Source: Salimicrobium halophilum
Lineage (GTDB): Bacteria; Bacillota; Bacilli; Bacillales; Halobacillaceae
Direction of reading: 5' to 3'
Length of the DNA stretch: 64,000 bases
Assembly (NCBI RefSeq): GCF_900100295.1
Contig: NZ_FNEV01000001.1
Location: 62,001 to 126,000, forward strand
A model generated the notes under the pieces. It was not told the origin of the DNA. It worked only from the letters and a program-made list of their open reading frames with translations, and ran no database searches. Made by a program: the position numbers and the translations under genes. Positions 20,625 through 29,800 of this stretch are shown piece by piece (position 1 is the first letter of the stretch; the number at the start of each line of letters is the position of its first letter).

Positions 20625-20894
20625 ATGAGCTCAATGGATAAGACAATGAGATTCAATTTTTCTGAAGAACCCGATGATCAGAATGTACAGTCGATTTTAA
20701 TGAACGTGTACGAGGCCCTTCACGAAAAAGGATATAATCCGATCAATCAGATCGTCGGTTACCTTTTATCAGGAGACCCGGCTTATATCCCTCGTCACCA
20801 GGACGCACGCAACTTGATCAGAAAGATTGAACGCGATGAACTGATCGAAGAATTAGTGAAGTCGTATCTCGATAAACAAAAAGAGGGTAAGTAA
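20625..20894 (+). CDS. ireB: IreB family protein (YrzL)
   Basis: About 89 residues. The highly conserved core [20 protein letters not shown] and [20 protein letters not shown] identify IreB, a small phosphoprotein that is a substrate of the PASTA kinase IreK in Enterococcus; its role in bacilli is not settled. The start is set at the ATG at 20625, 5 nt after GAGGTGAT, giving MSSMDKTM as in B. subtilis; codons further upstream overlap the ribosome site. A TATAAT at 20588-20593 may be its -10. Its stop overlaps the yqgF start by 1 bp. Confidence 0.94.
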   Translation: MSSMDKTMRFNFSEEPDDQNVQSILMNVYEALHEKGYNPINQIVGYLLSGDPAYIPRHQDARNLIRKIERDELIEELVKSYLDKQKEGK

Positions 20895-21310
20895 TGAAAA
20901 AAATCGGCTTGGATGTCGGAGAGAAAACTATAGGTGTCGCCATCTCCGACGCTTTAGGGATGACGGCCCAGGGAATCAAAACGATCCACTGGACCGAAGA
21001 TGACTATTCGATTGCCCGGGAGGCACTCACTCCCATCATCGAAAAAGAAATGATTACAGAAGCGGTTATCGGTTATCCTAAGAATATGAATGGAACGATT
21101 GGACCCAGAGCAGAGCAGAGCGAACGGTTTGCCAAGTGGCTCGAAAAGAACTTTGATCTCACGGTTCATCTATGGGATGAGCGTCTGACGACCATGGCAG
21201 CAGAAAGAGTATTGCTGGACGCGGATGTCAGCCGGAATAAGAGAAAAAAAGTCGTCGACAAGATGGCTGCCGTGATGATTCTGCAAGGGTTTCTGGATGC
21301 TTCACAATAA
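20894..21310 (+). CDS. yqgF: YqgF/RuvX-type putative Holliday junction resolvase
   Basis: A 138-residue RNase H-fold nuclease. First strand GLDVGEKTIGVAISD near residue 5, VIGYPKNMNG near residue 58, and WDERLTT near residue 94 carry the acidic residues of the fold. Family members have been tied to 16S rRNA 5'-end maturation in E. coli and to Holliday-junction cleavage in vitro. Starts in TAATGA overlapping ireB, the order seen in B. subtilis (yrzL-yrrK-yrzB). Confidence 0.95.
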   Translation: MKKIGLDVGEKTIGVAISDALGMTAQGIKTIHWTEDDYSIAREALTPIIEKEMITEAVIGYPKNMNGTIGPRAEQSERFAKWLEKNFDLTVHLWDERLTTMAAERVLLDADVSRNKRKKVVDKMAAVMILQGFLDASQ

Positions 21311-21324
21311 GGAGGAATAAACAA

Positions 21325-21609
21325 ATGGCACTTGAAAAAGAAGAAAGAATCGTAATACCGGATGAGAATGGGGAAGAGCATCTGTTCGAGGTATTATTCA
21401 CGTTTGATGTAGATAAAACCGACCAGTCTTACATTGCAGTCGTACCTGCAGAGCAGAAAGATAACGAGGAAGTAGAGGTTTTCGCTTTCCGTTATGAAGA
21501 GAAAGAAGATGACGAAGAGAATCTATCCCTTTACCAGATCGAATCGGATGAAGAATGGGAAATGGTAGAAGAGATGCTGAATACTCTTACGGACGAAGAC
21601 CTTACGTAA
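21325..21609 (+). CDS. yrzB: DUF1292 protein (YrzB)
   Basis: A 94-residue, very acidic protein (strings of Glu and Asp) with the DUF1292 pattern IVIPDENGEEHLFEVLFTFD. Function unknown. Preceded by AAGGAGG and the third gene of the ireB-yqgF-yrzB set, followed by a strong terminator. Confidence 0.92.
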   Translation: MALEKEERIVIPDENGEEHLFEVLFTFDVDKTDQSYIAVVPAEQKDNEEVEVFAFRYEEKEDDEENLSLYQIESDEEWEMVEEMLNTLTDEDLT

Positions 21610-21624
21610 AAGAACGACAGAGTT

Positions 21625-21672
21625 GCCGGGAGGACCTCCTTTTCTGAAAGGGAGGTCCTCCGGCATTTTTTT
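21625..21672 (+). terminator. Strong intrinsic terminator after yrzB
   Basis: GCCGG-AGGACCTCC with GGAGGTCCTCCGGC (21625-21639 and 21651-21664, one bulged G) followed by T7. Confidence 0.95.
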
Positions 21673-21702
21673 GTGGAAAATGTTTCATAATCTAAAAGAT
21701 TT

Positions 21703-21732
21703 TCGACACAAGCCTTCAAAATATAGTATAAT
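21703..21732 (+). promoter_or_regulatory. Probable promoter of mltG
   Basis: TCGACA at 21703-21708 and TATAAT at 21727-21732 with an 18-bp spacer, 24 bp before the mltG start. Confidence 0.6.
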
Positions 21733-21756
21733 GTAGCCGGTGAAGGAGGATGTTAC

Positions 21757-22881
21757 GTGTCGGATTCTAAATTTAAAGAAGAGTATGAAAACAATAAAAA
21801 AGTTCGTACCGAGGAAGCGGGGACTGTCCGGAAAATCGTTGCAACCGTACTGATTACGTTGACGGTAGTATTGATTGTCGGAGTGGTCGGAGGGTATTTC
21901 TATATCTCGAACGCCCTCGAACCGGTGGATGCAGACGACAAAGAACCGGTGAACGTAGAAATCCCTACGGGGTCTACCAATTCTGAAATAGCTTCTATTT
22001 TGGAAGAGAATGGGATCATCGCCAATGCTACGATTTTCAGGTTTTATACGAAATTCAATAATGAAACCGGATTTCAGGCAGGGAACTATCAGTTCACACC
22101 TTCGATGAAGCTTGATAATATCATTGAATCTCTGCAGAATGGTCAAATCGTCAAGGAACCAGTGAAACGGGTGACGATTCCTGAAGGGTATACCCTAGAA
22201 CAGATTGCTGAAGTATATGCTGAAGAATTCTCCTTTACGAAAGAAGAGTTTATGAATCAGGTGAATGACGAAGAGTATGTGAAGCAACTGATGGAAAATC
22301 ACCCTGCGTTGCTGACGGATGCCATCCTGGGTGAAGACATCCGTTATCCATTGGAAGGATATTTGTTCGCGGCTACGTATCCTTTCTATAAAGAAGAAGT
22401 GACGGTCAAGGAAATCGTCGAAAAAATGGTTGCGAAGACGGAATCTGTCGTTCTCCCACGCATGGAATCTCTGGAAGAGAAAGGTCTGAACGTCCACGAG
22501 GCCGTGACGATGGCGTCCCTTCTCGAAAACGAGGCTAGAACAGCCGAGAGCCGCAGAGAAATCGCTGGCGTGTTCTACAATCGACTTGAAGAGGAAATGC
22601 CTCTTCAAACGGATCCTACCGTAGCATATGCTCATGGAGAGCATTTGGAGCGTACGATGTATGATGATTTGGAAATCGAATCGCCATATAACACGTATCA
22701 TGTAAATGGACTTCCTGTCGGTCCGATTTCGAATTTCAACGAAAACTCGATTGAGGCAGCAGCGACACCGATATCATCCGATTATCTGTATTTCCTTGCT
22801 GACAGGGAAGGGAATATACACTATTCGGAGACGTTGGAAGAACACAACAAGAAACGGGAAGAGTATATTACAAACGAATAA
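21757..22881 (+). CDS. mltG: Endolytic murein transglycosylase MltG (YrrL)
   Basis: Cleaves nascent peptidoglycan at the membrane. 374 residues: short cytoplasmic tail, a membrane segment about residues 24-48 (VATVLITLTVVLIVGVVGGY), a LysM-like region, then the YceG domain with the catalytic Glu in SLLENEARTAESRREIAGVF near residue 250 and DPTVAYAHG nearby. It starts with GTG, 6 nt after AAGGAGGA. Located as in B. subtilis between yrzB and yrrM. Confidence 0.94.
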   Translation: MSDSKFKEEYENNKKVRTEEAGTVRKIVATVLITLTVVLIVGVVGGYFYISNALEPVDADDKEPVNVEIPTGSTNSEIASILEENGIIANATIFRFYTKFNNETGFQAGNYQFTPSMKLDNIIESLQNGQIVKEPVKRVTIPEGYTLEQIAEVYAEEFSFTKEEFMNQVNDEEYVKQLMENHPALLTDAILGEDIRYPLEGYLFAATYPFYKEEVTVKEIVEKMVAKTESVVLPRMESLEEKGLNVHEAVTMASLLENEARTAESRREIAGVFYNRLEEEMPLQTDPTVAYAHGEHLERTMYDDLEIESPYNTYHVNGLPVGPISNFNENSIEAAATPISSDYLYFLADREGNIHYSETLEEHNKKREEYITNE

Positions 22882-22886
22882 GAGAT

Positions 22887-22924
22887 AAGAAAGCGGGAAA
22901 TCTCTCGCTTTCTTTCTTTTTTTT
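22887..22924 (+). terminator. Intrinsic terminator after mltG
   Basis: AAGAAAGCG (22887-22895) with CGCTTTCTT (22906-22914) followed by a T-rich run. Confidence 0.9.
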
Positions 22925-22980
22925 ATGTTAAAATAGTTAAGTTGTAAATGGACAAGAAGATTAAAAAGAGGAAGATGTCT

Positions 22981-23619
22981 ATGAAAAAGGAAACGGATTA
23001 TCTTCGGATGCTCCTTCCGGATTCGAAAGAAAATATAGGGGACATGGAACAATTCGCAGAGCTCAACCGCATACCTATTATGGAAAAAGAGTCTATGCAT
23101 TTCATCAAACAGCTGATGCGGATCAAAAAGCCTGCCAGGGTTCTTGAAATCGGAACAGCTATCGGATATTCAGCTATCCAGATGGCTGATGCTCATCCTT
23201 CTTCTCATATCGTTTCTATTGAAAGAGACCGGGAGAGGTACGAGGAAGCTGTCAGGAATGCTGAAAGGTCAGGATGTGGAGACAGACTTCATTTTTATCA
23301 CGGGGATGCGCTCGAAGTCCGGGACCTGGTAGCGAAAGAAGGACCTTTTGATGTATTATTCATTGATGCTGCGAAAGGGCAGTATCAGAAGTTTTTTGAA
23401 ATCTATGCACCTATGCTTCATCCGGACGCACTGATCTTATCGGATAATGTACTTTTCAAGAATCTGGTGGCCGATCCGGATGAACATGATGGACGGATGA
23501 ATAAAATAGCTGCAAAAATCCGGGCTTTCAATGAATGGCTCACCGGTCTTGAGGGATATGAAACTTCGATTGTGCCGATAGGAGATGGAGTAGCTATAAC
23601 TGTAGCAAAGGATCAATGA
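22981..23619 (+). CDS. trmR: O-methyltransferase, TrmR/YrrM type
   Basis: SAM-dependent methyltransferase; B. subtilis TrmR (YrrM) methylates 5-hydroxyuridine at tRNA position 34. Motif I is VLEIGTAIGYSAI near residue 52, DVLFIDAAKGQY near residue 124 is motif III, and SDNVLF follows. Start chosen at the ATG at 22981, 6 nt past GAGGA; ATG codons at 22948 and 22975 are too far from or too close to a ribosome site. In B. subtilis the next genes are the U32 peptidases yrrN and yrrO; here udk follows directly. Confidence 0.9.
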   Translation: MKKETDYLRMLLPDSKENIGDMEQFAELNRIPIMEKESMHFIKQLMRIKKPARVLEIGTAIGYSAIQMADAHPSSHIVSIERDRERYEEAVRNAERSGCGDRLHFYHGDALEVRDLVAKEGPFDVLFIDAAKGQYQKFFEIYAPMLHPDALILSDNVLFKNLVADPDEHDGRMNKIAAKIRAFNEWLTGLEGYETSIVPIGDGVAITVAKDQ

Positions 23620-23643
23620 AACAGAGAGGGGAACGGTTTTTCT

Positions 23644-24288
23644 ATGAGGGATAAACCAATTGTAATCGGAGTAGCTGGAGGATCCGGGTCCGGAAAAACC
23701 AGCGTGACGAAATCAATCATTCAGCAATTCACAGAACATTCTATTCTGATGATCGAGCAGGATTATTACTACAAAGATCAGTCTCATCTTCCTTTTGAAG
23801 AAAGGCTGAATACAAACTATGACCATCCTTTAGCTTTTGACAATGACCTTCTTATTGATCATCTTAAGCAACTTTTGAACAGGGAGTCAGTGGAAAAACC
23901 CGTATACGACTACAAAATGCATACGCGTTCTGATGAAACGATCCACGTGGATGCAAAGGATGTCATCATTCTTGAGGGTATTCTGATTCTTGAGGATGAG
24001 AAACTGCGTGATCTCATGGATATCAAAGTATTTGTTGATACAGATGCCGATGTCCGGATCATCAGGAGGCTTCTGAGAGATATCAATGAGCGTGGGAGAA
24101 CGCTTGATTCAGTGATCGAGCAGTATACCAATGTCGTACGACCGATGCATCTGCAATTTGTAGAACCGACGAAAAGATATGCAGATATCATTATTCCTGA
24201 AGGTGGGCAAAACCACGTAGCGATTGATATCATGGCTACGAAGATACAGACGATTCTGCGGGAAAGAGGATTGTTCTCTGAATCTTAG
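23644..24288 (+). CDS. udk: Uridine kinase
   Basis: Phosphorylates uridine and cytidine in pyrimidine salvage. 214 residues, with Walker [15 protein letters not shown] near residue 9, the substrate-binding [11 protein letters not shown] near residue 59, and [13 protein letters not shown] near residue 140. Ribosome site GAGAGGGG is a little far (12 nt) from the ATG. Same position before greA as in B. subtilis. Confidence 0.96.
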   Translation: MRDKPIVIGVAGGSGSGKTSVTKSIIQQFTEHSILMIEQDYYYKDQSHLPFEERLNTNYDHPLAFDNDLLIDHLKQLLNRESVEKPVYDYKMHTRSDETIHVDAKDVIILEGILILEDEKLRDLMDIKVFVDTDADVRIIRRLLRDINERGRTLDSVIEQYTNVVRPMHLQFVEPTKRYADIIIPEGGQNHVAIDIMATKIQTILRERGLFSES

Positions 24289-24306
24289 GAAGTGTGAGGA
24301 AATTAT

Positions 24307-24334
24307 TTGACTGTTTGCCACATTTTGATAAAGT
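24307..24334 (+). promoter_or_regulatory. Possible promoter of greA
   Basis: TTGACT at 24307-24312, 16 bp, TAAAGT at 24329-24334. Plausible but not consensus. Confidence 0.5.
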
Positions 24335-24382
24335 ATAGAGAGATTGACCTGTATTTGAACATGTTACGAGGGGTGTAATGAA

Positions 24383-24859
24383 ATGGCAGAAGAAAAAAGT
24401 TTTTATATGACAGAAGAAGGTAAAGATAACCTAGAACAAGAACTGCACGAACTGAAAACTGAGAAAAGAAAAGAAGTAGTAGAGCGTATCAAAATAGCAC
24501 GTGGTTTCGGGGACCTTTCTGAGAACTCCGAATACGATGCTGCGAAAGATGAGCAGGCTTTCGTCGAAAGTCGGATCCAGCAAATTGAAAATATGCTCAG
24601 AAATGCCGTAATCATAGAAAACGATTCGGATAACCCGGATGTTGTAACACTCGGGAAAACCGTGAAGTTCCAGGAGATTCCTGAAGGGGATGAGGAAGAG
24701 TACACGATCGTGGGTAGCGCAGAAGCGGATCCATTTGAAGGAAAGATTTCCAATGATTCTCCGATGGCGAAAAGCCTCCTTGGTAAAGAAATCGGAGATA
24801 AGGTGACGGTCCAGACGCCTGCCGGAGACCTTGAAGTCAAAATTATAGCCGTATCATAA
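24383..24859 (+). CDS. greA: Transcript cleavage factor GreA
   Basis: Rescues backtracked RNA polymerase by stimulating RNA cleavage. 158 residues: N-terminal coiled coil with the acidic tip ([17 protein letters not shown] near residue 40) and a C-terminal FKBP-like domain ending [16 protein letters not shown]. Standard length. Followed by a clear terminator. Confidence 0.97.
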   Translation: MAEEKSFYMTEEGKDNLEQELHELKTEKRKEVVERIKIARGFGDLSENSEYDAAKDEQAFVESRIQQIENMLRNAVIIENDSDNPDVVTLGKTVKFQEIPEGDEEEYTIVGSAEADPFEGKISNDSPMAKSLLGKEIGDKVTVQTPAGDLEVKIIAVS

Positions 24860-24885
24860 GCAGGAATTAAGTTTCCTGCTTTTTT
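24858..24885 (+). terminator. Intrinsic terminator after greA
   Basis: AAGCAGGAA (24858-24866) with TTCCTGCTT (24873-24881) and T6; the 5' arm includes the greA stop. Confidence 0.93.
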
Positions 24886-24941
24886 GCTATTTCCATTAGT
24901 AAACGTCCAGTTGTATAATACAGAGTGAGGAGGGTGAACCA

Positions 24942-25589
24942 ATGGCAGATCAGGAAAACAAATCAAGAGTAAGCAGGAGGAAAGAGAAAAGAAAGAACAA
25001 GAAGCTTCTTTCCCTGCTTTCAGGTATCGTCATTGCTCTTCTGTTATTATGGGCAGGAAACAGTGTCATCGGTAATGATGAACCACCTGTGAGCAAAGGC
25101 ATAGATAAGGCCTCAGAGGAAGAATCCGAAGAAGCGGTCGATTCTGATGAGGATCTCGAACAAAAGGATGAAACTTCTCCAAAAGAAGATAGCGAGACTT
25201 CTAATGAAGATGAAACAGAGGAAGAAAAGTCCGAAGACGAAGAATATGTCATAGAAGGAAGCTCGGATGAGAACGTGAGTAGGGTCGTGAAGAAAGACTG
25301 GGATACGATTAAAACGGAACAGAACACCGAGGGGCGCCATACAGTATCGTTTGATAGAGGGTCGACAGACTGGAACGAAATCATCCAGGCTGTCTCAGTG
25401 GCTACGGAGCTGAAAGAGGATGACATGATCACCTGGAGAATCGAGAATGGTGGCGGTCCTCAACTTGCTTCTGCGGTGGTTTCAGACAGTTCTCAGGAGA
25501 ACATCTACCGTGTACAAGTCGAGTGGCAGAAAAAAGAAGGCTATAAGCCGGTCCAGTTAGAGATTTTGAAAGATAACCCGTACAATTGA
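24942..25589 (+). CDS. yrrS: YrrS-like DUF1510 membrane-anchored protein
   Basis: 215 residues: a strongly basic N-terminus (SRRKEKRKNKK), one membrane segment (about residues 26-45, LLSLLSGIVIALLLLWAG), a long Glu/Ser/Asp-rich linker, and a C-terminal DUF1510 domain (from about residue 110, with the conserved WDTIKTEQ and HTVSFDRGSTDWNE). Function unknown; the B. subtilis homologue sits in the same place after greA. A TATAAT at 24914-24919 could be its -10. Confidence 0.88.
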   Translation: MADQENKSRVSRRKEKRKNKKLLSLLSGIVIALLLLWAGNSVIGNDEPPVSKGIDKASEEESEEAVDSDEDLEQKDETSPKEDSETSNEDETEEEKSEDEEYVIEGSSDENVSRVVKKDWDTIKTEQNTEGRHTVSFDRGSTDWNEIIQAVSVATELKEDDMITWRIENGGGPQLASAVVSDSSQENIYRVQVEWQKKEGYKPVQLEILKDNPYN

Positions 25590-25609
25590 TGGAATAAAGG
25601 AGCTTTGGG

Positions 25610-26290
25610 ATGACTATAGGAATTATCGGAGCGATGGATCAGGAAATCGCTTATTTGAAAGAAACGATGACTATTGAAGAAGAACGTGTAGTGGCAGGGC
25701 AAACCTTCACGAAAGGTACACTCAATGGCAAAAGTGTGGTACTTTTGCTCTCAGGTATAGGAAAAGTGAATGCAGCAATGTCCACGACGATTCTGCATGA
25801 ACAATTTGATATCGAGTATGTAATTAATACTGGGTCTGCCGGCGGATTTGATCAGACACTCGAAGTGGGTGATATCGTAGTGTCTGAAGCGGTCCTTCAT
25901 CATGATGTGGATGTCACTGCATTCGATTACGTCCACGGACAGGTACCCGGAATGCCTGAGATGTACCCTGCAGATAAGTCCCTCAAAGAGAAAGCCTTCC
26001 AGGCACTTGAGGAGTTCGATGTGAACGGGAAGAAAGGTATCATCGCTTCCGGTGATTCCTTCATGCAGGAAGAAGAACGGATCGCTCATGTACGAAGTCT
26101 TTTCCCTGACTTATTGGCGGTGGAAATGGAAGCGGCAGCAGTCGCTCAAGTCTGTTATAAATATGGGACGCCTTTTGTCGTCATCCGTGCCCTCTCTGAT
26201 ATAGCGGGCAAAGAATCGTCGGTATCATTCGACGAATTCCTGGAAAAAGCAGCGTGGAATGCGACAGAATTGATCAAAGCCGTAGTATAA
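25610..26290 (+). CDS. mtnN: 5'-methylthioadenosine/S-adenosylhomocysteine nucleosidase
   Basis: Hydrolyses MTA and SAH, by-products of polyamine synthesis and methylation. 226 residues. [10 protein letters not shown] at the N-terminus, NTGSAGGFD near residue 75, the catalytic region [16 protein letters not shown]-like segment near residue 168 ([13 protein letters not shown]) and RALSDIAG near residue 190 are the family motifs. Preceded by AAAGGAG. In B. subtilis yrrT lies between yrrS and this gene; here it does not. Confidence 0.95.
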   Translation: MTIGIIGAMDQEIAYLKETMTIEEERVVAGQTFTKGTLNGKSVVLLLSGIGKVNAAMSTTILHEQFDIEYVINTGSAGGFDQTLEVGDIVVSEAVLHHDVDVTAFDYVHGQVPGMPEMYPADKSLKEKAFQALEEFDVNGKKGIIASGDSFMQEEERIAHVRSLFPDLLAVEMEAAAVAQVCYKYGTPFVVIRALSDIAGKESSVSFDEFLEKAAWNATELIKAVV

Positions 26291-26337
26291 AAAGTAGAGC
26301 TCTACTTCCTTTATGGGAAGAAGAGCTCTACTTTTTT
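26289..26337. terminator. Bidirectional terminator between mtnN and sigK
   Basis: AAAAGTAGAGCTCT with AGAGCTCTACTTTT, 14 bp, plus inner TTCC/GGAA pairs, with a T-run on both strands. It serves convergent mtnN (plus) and sigK (minus) and contains the sigK stop codon. Confidence 0.92.
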
Positions 26338-27026
26338 GTTCTCTTATAAAACTCCTGGAAAATCTTCAGAAGAGCCCGCTTTTCGATACGGGATACGTAA
26401 CTTCTGGAGATATTGAGCTTGGATGCGATATCTTTTTGTGTGTGTTCCTTACTATTATTCAGGCCGTATCGATGAACGATGATTTCTTTCTCTCTGGCAG
26501 TCAGCAGAGTGAGATACTTCTGCATGTCTTCGATATCCATCATTCTTTGGATTTGTTCCGTTATATCTTCCGTATCCGCCTCGAGGATATCCATCAGCTG
26601 AAGTTCATTTCCTTCTTTGTCATGACCGATCGGGTCCTGAAGAGAAATATCCTTTCTCGTTTTCTTTTTGGAGCGAAGGTGCATCAGAATTTCGTTTTCA
26701 ATACATCTTGCCGCGTAGGTCGCAAGCTTCGTGCCTTTCCCAGAGGAATAACTTTCAATTCCTTTGATAAGTCCTATCGTACCGATGGAGATCAAGTCTT
26801 CCGTATCTTCTTTCGTATTTTCGAATTTCTTGACGATATGAGCGACAAGTCGCAAGTTATGTTCAATCAGGATATCGCGTGCTTCCTTGTCGTCATTTTC
26901 GAGAAGGGCTAGATAATGTTGCTCTTTCTCCTTGGAGAGGGGGGGAGGGAACGTTTGGTTTTTGATATATGCTATAAAGAGAATGCAGTGTTTCCATATA
27001 TACCATAATGTAAAAAGAGAACTCAT
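26328..27026 (-). CDS. sigK: RNA polymerase sporulation factor sigma-K, uninterrupted
   Basis: Late mother-cell sigma factor. 232 residues in one open frame: no skin-type element splits it. The hydrophobic pro-sequence ([16 protein letters not shown]) ends before YIKNQTFP, so cleavage would fall near A19-Y20 by analogy with B. subtilis pro-sigma-K (S20-Y21). Region 2 ([34 protein letters not shown]) and region 4 ([20 protein letters not shown]) are intact. GGAGGTGCGA lies 4 nt before the ATG. I could not pick a convincing sigma-E promoter upstream. Confidence 0.96.
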   Translation of the reverse strand: MSSLFTLWYIWKHCILFIAYIKNQTFPPPLSKEKEQHYLALLENDDKEARDILIEHNLRLVAHIVKKFENTKEDTEDLISIGTIGLIKGIESYSSGKGTKLATYAARCIENEILMHLRSKKKTRKDISLQDPIGHDKEGNELQLMDILEADTEDITEQIQRMMDIEDMQKYLTLLTAREKEIIVHRYGLNNSKEHTQKDIASKLNISRSYVSRIEKRALLKIFQEFYKRTKK

Positions 27027-27135
27027 CGGTTCGCACCTCCTCGTCTTATAGTCAGTTGCCTATGATGTAAGCTTATGAGAGGAGATCGTCAAAAGTGCCT
27101 GTACGCCCATAAATTCATTCCCTTTAATATAGAAT

Positions 27136-27170
27136 ACCTCCGAACTGGATGTTCGGAGGTATATTTTAGA
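27136..27170. terminator. Terminator-like hairpin between mrpG and sigK
   Basis: ATACCTCCGAAC (27136-27147) with GTTCGGAGGTAT (27151-27162 region), 12 bp with a tiny loop. It would end the mrp operon on the minus strand and shield sigK; T-runs are modest on both strands. Confidence 0.7.
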
Positions 27171-27182
27171 AATATTCATTTC

Positions 27183-27551
27183 TCACTTGTTGAAGGTTTT
27201 CTTATAATCATCCCGGACCGCTTCCTTAGAAAGGGGAACGTCGCTTTTATAAGCAGCCCGTCCAATCATATGAGCAGAAACGGGAGCTGTTATAAGTACG
27301 AACAGGATACCTAGCAGGAGTTTCCCACTGATGATGCCGTGTTCTGTAAGCATGAAAAGAAAAGCACCCAGCATCAATCCTGCAACGCCGAGAGTCGAGC
27401 TTTTTGTGGCAGCGTGAAGACGTAAGTAGACATTCTTGAAACGCACGACTCCAAGTGCTCCTGACAGGACGAAGAAGGTACCTGAGAGTAAGAAAAATAT
27501 AATCAGAATGTCAAACAGCAAATTAATCCATGTTCCGCTCAATGATAACAC
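27183..27551 (-). CDS. mrpG: Mrp antiporter subunit G
   Basis: 122 residues with three membrane segments; the signature GALGVVRFKNVYLRLHAATK (about residues 32-51) is typical of MnhG/MrpG. The first codon is GTG inside the end of mrpF (29-bp overlap), indicating coupled translation. Subunit of the heteromeric Na+/H+ antiporter in the membrane. Last gene of the operon. Confidence 0.92.
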   Translation of the reverse strand: MLSLSGTWINLLFDILIIFFLLSGTFFVLSGALGVVRFKNVYLRLHAATKSSTLGVAGLMLGAFLFMLTEHGIISGKLLLGILFVLITAPVSAHMIGRAAYKSDVPLSKEAVRDDYKKTFNK

Positions 27552-27834
27552 CCTTTTCTATGAATTTCGCCAGGGCGATCGTTCCGATGAATAGCAAAAT
27601 ACCTATCAGCAACACGACATCATTCAATCGGGTGGTTACGACGATGATCGTGACCAGACCGGCAAGAGCCATCAAGGTGATTCCCATGACATCAAGTGCT
27701 ACGGCCCTGTCAGGGTTCGTAGGTCCTTTGATGACCCGGTAAAGGAGGAGGAAAATGGAGATACCGACCACGACGATAGCAATTTGGGTAGCGATGTCTA
27801 TCAGCATCCTTGTAATTTCAAGTGCGCTTTCCAT
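27523..27834 (-). CDS. mrpF: Mrp antiporter subunit F
   Basis: 103 residues, three membrane segments, with the family motif RVIKGPTNPDRAVALDVMG (about residues 33-51) containing the conserved Asp. Its start overlaps the mrpE stop by 1 bp. MrpF has been linked to bile/Na+ resistance in B. subtilis; the antiport needs the whole complex. Confidence 0.94.
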   Translation of the reverse strand: MESALEITRMLIDIATQIAIVVVGISIFLLLYRVIKGPTNPDRAVALDVMGITLMALAGLVTIIVVTTRLNDVVLLIGILLFIGTIALAKFIEKGVIIERNMD

Positions 27835-28310
27835 CAGCGGGTCACCTCCATAATCGCTTTTTCGAACGTTTCTTTGATTTCATTGATGGATGTTTCGATA
27901 TCAGGAATGTCCATCGCATGAATATAAAGTGTCTGTTGATCATCACTCACGGCCAGGGAGAGCGTTCCCGGCGTAAGAGAGATGAGATTGGCAAGGATGG
28001 TTATTTCCCAGTTACCTTCCACCTCGAGAGGGAGGGCGAAGATGCCCGGGCGGTTGTCCAGGTCCTTTTTATAAACGAACTTCACAACATCGATGGAAGA
28101 TACGATCAATTCCCTCAGGAAAAGCAGAACAAGCAAAAGCACCTTCCAGACTTTATGGAGATAAAATGGTTCATTGATGAACCTTCTCATAACAAAGAGG
28201 AGAAAGATACCAAGAATGTACCCGACGACAAACGTAGTGAATGAATAACTTTCACTGAGGAACATCCACATGATCGCAATAATGATGTTCAATACAATTT
28301 GAAATGGCAT
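27834..28310 (-). CDS. mrpE: Mrp antiporter subunit E
   Basis: 158 residues: two N-terminal membrane segments and a cytoplasmic domain (pfam01899-type) with VILANLISLTPGTLSLAVS-like segment (ANLISLTPGTLSLAVSDD near residue 100) that is the MnhE signature. Between mrpD and mrpF with minimal spacing. Confidence 0.94.
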   Translation of the reverse strand: MPFQIVLNIIIAIMWMFLSESYSFTTFVVGYILGIFLLFVMRRFINEPFYLHKVWKVLLLVLLFLRELIVSSIDVVKFVYKKDLDNRPGIFALPLEVEGNWEITILANLISLTPGTLSLAVSDDQQTLYIHAMDIPDIETSINEIKETFEKAIMEVTR

Positions 28311-28315
28311 AGACG

Positions 28316-29800
28316 TTACTCCTTCAGTACAGATTCGATATAGATTTCAGGGTTCATTACGTACTGGGCGATCGATTCGATACTTGGGTAAAACCATTCC
28401 GCTCCTACTCCAAGAACAACAGAAAGTGTCAACAGTAACCCGATGGGCCAGACCATCAGAGACATGGACGGCTTCTGTTCAGGTATCTTCATTATATCAG
28501 GTTCTCCCCAGAAACCTTTGATGAAGATACGGATCATGGAAAAGAGAATTCCGAGGCTCGAGATCAGGGCTGCAAGAACGACGAGAATCTCTTCCTGTTC
28601 AAGACCTCCCTGAATCAACAGCAATTTACCTATGAATCCGCTGAAAGGAGGAATTCCTGCCAGAACCAGGGTGGAAAGGAAGAACATCCAGCCGAGAACC
28701 GGGAAGTGATGGATCATTCCACCCATCTTGTTCAGGTCAGAGGTACCGGCAGCGTATATGATCGCTCCTATAAGGAGGAAAAGAACTGCTTTGATAATCA
28801 TGTCGTGTACGAGATAATAGATCGATCCTGCGATGGCTGTTTCCGTGAATATACCGATTCCCATGAGCATGAAGCCGACGGCAGGTATAATGTTGTAAGC
28901 AATGATCAGTTTGACGTTATTCGTAGATAGGGCCCCTATTACTCCGAATATCATCGTAAAGATGGCCAGGTAAATGAATAATGTATGGGTAAGTGGCACC
29001 TCGTGATTAAAGATGAGGGTGAATGTCCTTAGAATGGAATACACGCCCACTTTCGTGAGAAGCGCCCCAAATAATGCTGAAACGACCGCGTTAGGAACAG
29101 TATAGGAATTTGGCAACCAATAGTAGAGCGGAAATACAGCCGCTTTCGTAGCGAATACGAAGAACAGTAAAATCGCAATGGTAGTCAAAATGCCCTGCTG
29201 TTCCACTTCACCGACTCTTTCAGCAGCCTGCGCCATGTTCACGGTACCCACGACCGAATACAGGAATGCGATCGTTGTGACAAATAGCATAGAAGAGAAT
29301 AGATTGATCAGGATATACTTCAAGGATTCCCTCAATTGAGCCTTTCCATTTCCGAGCACGATAAGTCCGTAAGAAGCCATCAGAAGGACTTCGAAGAATA
29401 CGAACAGGTTGAAAAGGTCTCCTGTCAAAAATGCGCCGCTCACTCCGGAAATCAAGAGAAAGAAGAAGCTGTAGAAGTAGAACTCTTCTTGTATCTTTGA
29501 AAGGGATTTAGGAGCATAGATGACAGCTGCTACCCCTATGATCGCTGTTGTCATTACCAGAAGAGCAGATAAGGGGTCTGCTACGAGAACGATTCCATAT
29601 GGTGCTTTCCAGTTACCGAGTTCCAATACGTAAGAACCGTTTCCATTTACCTGCAGTAAAATCATAATGGTGACGGCCAGGTGAATGACTGTTGCAATGA
29701 GTGCAAAAATCCTTGCGGCTACCAGTTTTTTATGAAAGAAAGCTACAATAATACCTGCCAGAAATGGCAGGGCTATAGGCAATACTGCTAAGTTACTCAT
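28316..29800 (-). CDS. mrpD: Mrp antiporter subunit D (NuoM/N-like)
   Basis: 494 residues with about 14 membrane helices, homologous to the antiporter-like subunits of complex I. Conserved charged residues appear in FNLFVFFEVLLMASYGL (Glu near residue 135), FATKAAVFPLYYWLPNSY (Lys near residue 218) and SALFGALLTKVGVYS (Lys near residue 248). Its start overlaps mrpC by 8 bp. Confidence 0.95.
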   Translation of the reverse strand: MSNLAVLPIALPFLAGIIVAFFHKKLVAARIFALIATVIHLAVTIMILLQVNGNGSYVLELGNWKAPYGIVLVADPLSALLVMTTAIIGVAAVIYAPKSLSKIQEEFYFYSFFFLLISGVSGAFLTGDLFNLFVFFEVLLMASYGLIVLGNGKAQLRESLKYILINLFSSMLFVTTIAFLYSVVGTVNMAQAAERVGEVEQQGILTTIAILLFFVFATKAAVFPLYYWLPNSYTVPNAVVSALFGALLTKVGVYSILRTFTLIFNHEVPLTHTLFIYLAIFTMIFGVIGALSTNNVKLIIAYNIIPAVGFMLMGIGIFTETAIAGSIYYLVHDMIIKAVLFLLIGAIIYAAGTSDLNKMGGMIHHFPVLGWMFFLSTLVLAGIPPFSGFIGKLLLIQGGLEQEEILVVLAALISSLGILFSMIRIFIKGFWGEPDIMKIPEQKPSMSLMVWPIGLLLTLSVVLGVGAEWFYPSIESIAQYVMNPEIYIESVLKE

